In this document: positions 58,515 to 64,000 of the stretch, one piece after another
How positions within the stretch are numbered: position 1 is the first letter of the stretch
Layout of the letters: every line of letters begins with the position of its first letter
DNA from: Paulownia fortunei
Taxonomy: Eukaryota; Streptophyta; Magnoliopsida; Lamiales; Paulowniaceae
Length of the DNA stretch: 64,000 bases
Reading direction: 5' to 3'
Assembly: GCA_019321725.1 (NCBI GenBank)
Contig: CM033110.1
Span: forward strand, 14,997,278 to 15,061,277
The notes under the pieces: model-generated
What the model was told of the DNA's origin: nothing
What the model saw: the letters and a program-made list of their open reading frames with translations, nothing else
The model's database searches: none
Made by a program: the position numbers and the translations under genes

Positions 58515-59623
58515 GTGTTTAGATTCTGTGATTCGGAGATGCATTCCAATGAAAAAATAAATGAAATTCTTAAGCACTATCATTCATCCCCATATGGTGG
58601 TCATTTTGGACCTACAAGGACAACTTCTAAGGTATTGCAATCCAGTTTTTATTGGCCAAATTTATTTAAGGATTGTTATGTTTTTGTGCAGACATATGAC
58701 CGGTGTCAAAGGACTGGAATAATTACTAGATACCATGAGCTTCCTTTGACTAACATGATGGAAGTTGAACTCTTTGATGTTTGGGGGATTGACTTCATGG
58801 GACCATTTCCTCCATCAAATGGCCGATCATATATTTTGCTCATTGTGGATTATGTCTCCAAGTGGATAGAAGCAATTGCCACACCTACTAATGATGCCAA
58901 GGTAGTGCTTAAATTCTTGCATAAACATATTTTTACTCATTTTGGCACACCTAGAGCAATTGTAAGTGATGAAGGTTCTCATTTTTGCAATAAATTATTT
59001 AATAATCTTTTGGCTAAGTATGGTGTAAGACACAAGATAACTCTTGGATACCATCCTCAATCAAATGGATAAGTCGAAATCTGAAATCAGGAAGTGAAGC
59101 AAATCCTTGAGAAAATGGTAAACATTAATCGAAAGGATTGGGCACATAAGCTTGATGATGTATTGTGGGCATACCACACAGCATATAAAACTCCTATAGG
59201 TATGTCTCCTTAACGATTAGTTTATGAAAAATCTTGTCACCTCCCTGTTGAGCTAGAACATAGAGTATATTGGGCTGTGCAATAATTAAATTTTGATACA
59301 AAAGCAATAGGGGAAAAAGATTGTTGTAACTCAATGAAATGGAGAAATTTAGGCTTCATGCATATGAAAATGCTAAAATCTATAAAGAAAAAATAAAATA
59401 ATGACATGATAAAATGATCTTGAGAAGGGAATTTCAACCCAGACAACTTGTGTTACTTTTCAATTCTAGATTAAAACTTTTTCAGGGAAAATTGAAATCT
59501 AGATGGTCCGATCCCTTTATTGTCAACAAGACATTTTCGTTTGGGGCGGTTGAGCTTAAAGGTAAGAATGGCATATTATTTCATGTTAATGGACAAAGGT
59601 TGAAACATTATTATGGTATCTAA
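58515..59623 (+). pseudogene. Athila integrase
   Basis: The 185-aa open frame 58515-59072 has the zinc-finger His pair (H23, H30 in HSSPYGGHFG) and C64, but the first Cys is Tyr (Y61, codon 58695). Catalytic D93 (WGIDFMG) and D152 (VSDEGSHF) are present. A TAA at 59070-59072 replaces a Gln codon two codons before the catalytic Glu (59076-59078). The C-terminal part is open at 59414-59623 (KLKSRWSDPFIV, HVNGQRLKHYYG), matching the pol end of Athila elements. Confidence 0.88.
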
Positions 59624-59639
59624 TCTTCCACTTGGAGAA

Positions 59640-61093
59640 GCAACCTAAGGTATTGAGTTTCGGTCTAGGTAAAGACTTTAAATAAAGCGCTTCTTGGGAG
59701 GTAACCCAAACTCTTTTTTCTTGTTTTTGTGAGTGTTGTTATTCTTGTTTTGTTTCATATCATGATGATTGTTCTGTGATATTTTACTTATTTTTACAGG
59801 TTAAAGGCTAAACACCACCAATTTTCAATAAAGTCCCCTTATTTTACAATTCTTTCAATCATTGAGGACAATGCTTATATTAAGTTTGGGGGAGTTCAAG
59901 AGTCTAGGATTATTACTTGTTGCTTGAAAATTTTAGTGATAATTATGTGCATGTTTAAAAAAGAGAGTAAATATTAGAATATGTACGTTTGTTTACGTGT
60001 TTAAACATCAAATTTTAGTTTTATTTACTTTATGAGGTCTTGTGAATTTTAATGCACTACGTGGTTTGTTGAGTTACATTTAATTGTTTAGAGACAATTT
60101 ATAAGGTCTAAGTATTTCCTAAATGATCCTACCAACCTCTAAAACTTATTTGATCACTAGTCGATGTGAAATCTTAGGTGGCATAATATTAGAAAGAAGG
60201 TTTAAGCTATTTTTGGAGCGTTTGAGCCTTTGAAGCCAACCTATACTTGAATTATTCCTTAATGTCCCTTTTGAGCCTATTGAAATAATTGTTTGGACAC
60301 CCTATACACATTATTGAGCTTTATAAAAAAAATCCAATATTCTACCCTTTTTCATCTCATTTACATAATCATTCTTGAATGAATTGTTGTATTCGAAAAA
60401 AAAAGAAGAAAAAGAAAAAGAAACAAAAATAAAGAGAAGAAAATATTGAAAAAAAAGGATGAAAATGAAGAGATTATGAATTGAGGTGTATGATTTGAAC
60501 TCCCTAAAATAAATAGACCCCCGTTGCATACAACAAAATAAATAAGTGTGGAGGTCATCCAAGATAAAAAAAAGAAGAAGAAGAATGGATGTTCAAATAA
60601 AGAAAAATGAAGAAGTTGGTACTCATTCATAAAGGTTCTAGTATGATTGTATAAAATGGGTGATTTTTAGCTATAATTTTCCATATTTTCCCACCATTAC
60701 AAGCCCCACAATACAAGCTTTGGAAGTCCTTTTGATCTTTGATGTTATGATCTATCTACATTAGTGGAGACTAGTGTGAAAAACAAGCCTATGAAGTTTG
60801 GTAAGCACATCGAAAAATGGATCAAATATGAGTAGTTGTCTTTATAAACCTATTCGCATGATAAATAAAAATTGATAAACTACTACTTTCACACTCACAC
60901 ACACAAGACCATGAAGTTAAGTGAAACTAATATGCATGTTAACATGTAAACTTGATATATTTTTCTAATCTTTTGAGACGATATGTGAAAAAAAAATCTT
61001 TCTCGACTTTGGTTACCTAATTAATAGAGGGGCTGTTTTTGAAAATTTCATGTTTGATGCTTGAGGATAAACTAATCTTCAAGTCCCAGTATT
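59640..61093 (+). other. Athila 3' internal non-coding region
   Basis: Contains a polypurine-tract-like AAGTTTGGGGGAG at 59882-59894, as found after pol in Athila elements, then AT-rich DNA. Minus-strand ORFs 60311-60630 are translations of A/G-rich tracts. No env-like gene recognised. Confidence 0.6.
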
Positions 61094-62795
61094 TGATAAG
61101 TTGGTTTTATACCAATAATTCATATGCTTTTTTATTAATATTTGGTTTGTTTTCAAGTGTTTTTGTTAGTTTTTATGTATTTAGTTTGAAATCTTGTCGG
61201 TAATGACAAAAAGAAAAGAAAATGAAAAAAAAACAAAAAACACTTGGTTGAATATTGAAAAATCTGAATTGTGGTGGCGACTGATAGCAGTTTTCGTATT
61301 TCAATCATAACTCTCTGCTAAAATATAATTTTAACTTGATTCTTAAGTTATTGGAAAGCCAAGAGATAGATCTATAACTTTTATGTTTACTACAAAATCC
61401 AATTCGATTGATTGCAATGAGAAACACCGAGTTTAAAAGTTAGCACTAGGCTGAAATTTTCTAGAATGATACATCTTAGTATTTTAGTCATAATTATCTC
61501 TACAAATGTCATATTTAGTTGATTGAAGTTATATGGAAAGATAATATATATACCTACAATTCATTAGAAGACATCAAAAGCCAATTCATTCTCGAAAGAG
61601 GTCAAAAATCAGTTGTAAGGGGTTGAACAATGTTAAAGTAGTAAAGTGGAGGAGGGAAAAATAGTAGCAACGGTGCCTAGGCGCCATCTGAGGCCGCTAA
61701 AATAGAATAGAAGGCATCTAGGCACCAAAACAGGGTACCTAGGCACCATCTGAAGTGCTGAAATAGAAAACATAGTGCCTAGGCGCCGTTCTTCTGCGCC
61801 TAGGCTCCAAACGTTTTGAAAATTCTGAAAGTGTGATATTTTGACTCGAATTTTGGACAAAAACTATTAAAGCCAACTTCTAAAATAGACTTTGTTGACT
61901 TCTTGGGGGACAACTAGCTAAGAAAATGAATTTGGTGGAGAGAAAATAGGGGAAGAGCCATGAAAAGAAGAGGAATTTCAGGAATTTTTTGAAGAAAGAA
62001 TAATAGAAATAAGTTAAAAGGAGAAGAATGAATGAACCAAGAGGGGGGGTTCTTAGAGATAAAATCTATTCATTTTTTTGGAACCAAAAGAAAAGAAGGG
62101 TTGGAGAGAAGAAAATCATTCTCGAAGAAGAGGAAGCCACTCTTGGAGCAATGAGAGCTTCAATCATTTCTCTCACTTCACAAATTGGTGAACAATTTCC
62201 ATGTTCTTTTTTATTTATTTCTTGAAGTTGTATTCATCCATTGTGAACTAAACTTTTCTTTCTAGAGGATGATGTAACCTTATTTGATCCTATGTTTTGA
62301 ATTTCAATCAATATTAGTTCAAGTTATTCATCTTGTTTGTGTTATCTTGTTTAGTATTACATCTTGATTATTTGACCATTAATTGAGATTGTTGATGTAT
62401 GAAATTTGATACTCGGAGAGGGAAGATTATACATGATCATAAGGGTAACACAACCTAGGAATCATAGAGTTGAGAAGCTTATGAAACTTTTGAAGTTTTG
62501 AAAAAGAATTCATTGAACTTTTGTAGAGTTTAATTCTTGAGTTTTTATAGAGATATTGAAATTCATGTTAGAACTCATAGTCAATTTGGCACTCGAGAGA
62601 GGGAATTGATGAGTTTAGGAATTTTTAACTTACATATGTTGTTGACTTGCATTGATATGTTTTGGAAGAAAAAACATAGGTGATAATTAGGTAAGTCATT
62701 TCTCTAGAATTTTTTGTTTATAAGGTATTTGTTGTATTGCTTCTAAGAAATCTACTATTACCTTTACATTTTGTTATCGCCGTTTACCTTTGTTT
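61094..62795 (+). repeat. 3' LTR of the Athila-like element, 3'-truncated
   Basis: Starts TGATAAGTTGGTTTTATACC, the usual Athila LTR opening. From 61521 it aligns with the 5' LTR until about 62795, where the sequence changes abruptly; about 160 bp of LTR end is missing. Contains five CCTAGG-centred palindromic repeats at 61676-61812. Confidence 0.8.
61676..61812 (+). repeat. Palindromic minisatellite in the Athila 3' LTR
   Basis: Five copies of a GGTGCCTAGGCGCCA-like unit separated by about 20-40 bp of TCTGAAGTGCTAAAATAGAA-like spacer. The 5' LTR has four copies (52960-53075). Confidence 0.8.
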
Positions 62796-63510
62796 GGATG
62801 ATTTGAGCGAAGAGCAGGATGGTGTGGTTGATTTAATTTAGCCTCCAAATCTGCAGCGCTCGGGGTGGTGGAGTATTGAGAGTAGAACCCCCTTGCAGGT
62901 CGAGAGTTGAATGGAAGGGTTTGATCTGGAATGGTGGTGATTAGAGTAGATGAGACTCGATAGGATTAGTAGAATGCTAAGCAAGTGAAGGATTTGCTAT
63001 AGGTTGAGTAGCAGTGGCTCCTTATTGCTCCTCAAGGGAGTAAAACATCTCGCCAAAGTATGAATCTACACAATATAGAAAAGTTAAAGATTGACCAAAA
63101 AATTGAATAAATTAGAAAATTTGAAAAGTACTGCTACAACTTTAAGGTTGCAAACCCAAGTGCAATTTGTGTCATGTAATAAATTTATCGGGAGTTTGAG
63201 GTCGATCTACAGGGAAGTTGTTTGAAATTTTCACTATTATATTTCTTAAAAGATGGGTTTTATGTGGTTTATAATATAAAGAAAAATTTATACTATAACT
63301 AAGAAACCAAAATAATAAAAGCATTGAAAATTAGGGATCCACTCTTGAGTTTTAAATAGAAAAATAATTATTTATTCTTTTTACCTTTTTTAAATACCAC
63401 AATTAGAATTCAAACATAATGAAGGTTCTAATGGGAATATGTTATCAAATCGCTCATGCATTAAGGTAATCATGATATTGTCTTACTGTTTGCAAATTAT
63501 CTCTTAACAC
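62796..63510. other. Unclassified sequence after the Athila LTR
   Basis: Relatively GC-rich until about 63060, then AT-rich. The phrase ATCGGGAGTTTGAGGTCGAT near 63187 is typical of a dispersed plant repeat, but no ORF or boundary was found. Confidence 0.35.
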
Positions 63511-63838
63511 CAATACTTGTTATGTGATCAAGTATTTATGCACATATTTATCTACAATAAATCAAGGTTTCACGTTGGTAGTCGGTGGGGCAGAATCGTA
63601 CAATAAGCTAAATAAATTCAAGTATTTTTTATGCCATTGGAGATACATAAATCAAGAATCACCACAAAAAATGCCAATACTTATTTATGAGATCAATTAT
63701 TTATGCATATCTTTGTTTATAATAAATCAAGGTTTCTCATTAGTAGTCGGTAGGGTAGAACCACACAATAAGCTAAATAAATCCAAGTATTTTTTGTGCC
63801 GTTGGAGATATATATATATTAAGAATCACTACAAAATA
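63511..63838 (+). repeat. 164/165-bp tandem duplication
   Basis: CAATACTT starts at 63511 and 63675. Both copies contain AATAAATCAAGGTTTC (63556 and 63721), TAGTCGGT, CAATAAGCTAAATAAAT and a GTTGGAGATA/ATTGGAGATA end. A 112-aa ORF reads through both copies but has no known family. Confidence 0.85.
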
Positions 63839-64000
63839 AGGAGAGTTTCAATCAAAAATTAAAATAATAATGCAACACATCTGAATATTATTGTAATACG
63901 TAAGTTTCACACTACTCACTTGACCAATATGATTCATGCATGATATGCTACTTATATGCTAATTTGTATTAACATCTACATGGCATCTTATATAACATTC
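63839..64000. other. Window end, no gene
   Basis: AT-rich; nothing recognised. Confidence 0.4.

Larger units (their letters stand above)
52785..62795 (+). mobile_element. Ty3/Gypsy Athila-like retrotransposon, degenerate, outer LTR ends missing
   Basis: Order: partial 5' LTR, Asp-type PBS, gag, protease, RT, RNase H, integrase, a PPT-like site, long 3' non-coding region and partial 3' LTR. Protein motifs (LDGYSGYNQI, FMDDFSVFG, HVNGQRLKHY) are of the Athila type. No env-like ORF was recognised in 59640-61090. Stops and frameshifts lie in every domain except RNase H and most of integrase. Confidence 0.85.

Noticed and set aside
60311..60630. Minus-strand Phe-rich ORFs as an env-like gene of the Athila element
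   Set aside because: The sequence is a translation of A/G-rich tracts, lies antisense to the element and has no membrane-protein layout beyond poly-Phe.

Overview
The window reads as nuclear DNA of a eudicot plant. It is very AT-rich, most long ORFs are spurious, and plant LTR-retrotransposon lineages (Ty3/Gypsy chromovirus, Tat and Athila; Ty1/Copia) are layered over DNA-transposon relics and microsatellites. I could not name the species. I recognise one apparently intact protein-coding gene: an intronless ATL-type RING-H2 ubiquitin ligase on the minus strand (24245-24928), with a TATA box just upstream. No tRNA, rRNA, CRISPR or bacterial-type feature was seen.

Left part (1-22.7 kb): AT-rich sequence, then an inverted pair of degenerate 'gypsy-type transposon' ORF copies (3.0-6.5 kb), a poly-G/CA microsatellite (8.0-8.2 kb), Tat-like LTR fragments (8.6-10.2 kb) and an LTR-like repeat on the minus strand (10.2-11.86 kb). 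Next is a clean nested insertion: a CACTA-type non-autonomous element (12282-16028, TSD TTA) interrupted by a gag-only terminal-repeat retrotransposon (12381-15678). A degenerate long-period repeat array of unknown nature fills 17.5-20.1 kb. Members of a MITE-like family lie at 16.9, 21.6 and 41.75 kb, and a second CACTA MITE at 22386-22696.

Centre (22.7-42 kb): the ATL gene stands alone in a roughly 3-kb single-copy-looking island. It is followed by a minus-strand chromovirus with both LTRs (25916-30586), which has lost its reverse transcriptase core in frame. Further right are a foldback element with long arms (32576-33664), a poly-C/CA/GGT tract (34.1 kb), a (CAT)17 tract, and a minus-strand Ty1/Copia gag to pre-integrase relic (38.0-39.5 kb).

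Right part (42.2-64 kb): a plus-strand Tat-clade element (from about 42.2 kb) has a second, archaeal-type RNase H and an antisense coiled-coil ORF downstream of pol. That antisense region sits in a 1.38-kb tandem duplication (49.3-52.1 kb). A plus-strand Athila-like element follows (about 52.8-62.8 kb); its two LTRs have each lost their outer end. The window ends in an unclassified repeat with a 164/165-bp tandem duplication.

The only functional unit is the ATL gene. Everything else recognised is a transposable element or its decay product. Zinc-finger ligands changed to tyrosine in all four pol- or gag-bearing retroelements fit decay by deamination of methylated cytosine. All coordinates of element ends were found by eye, and repeat identities were not measured.
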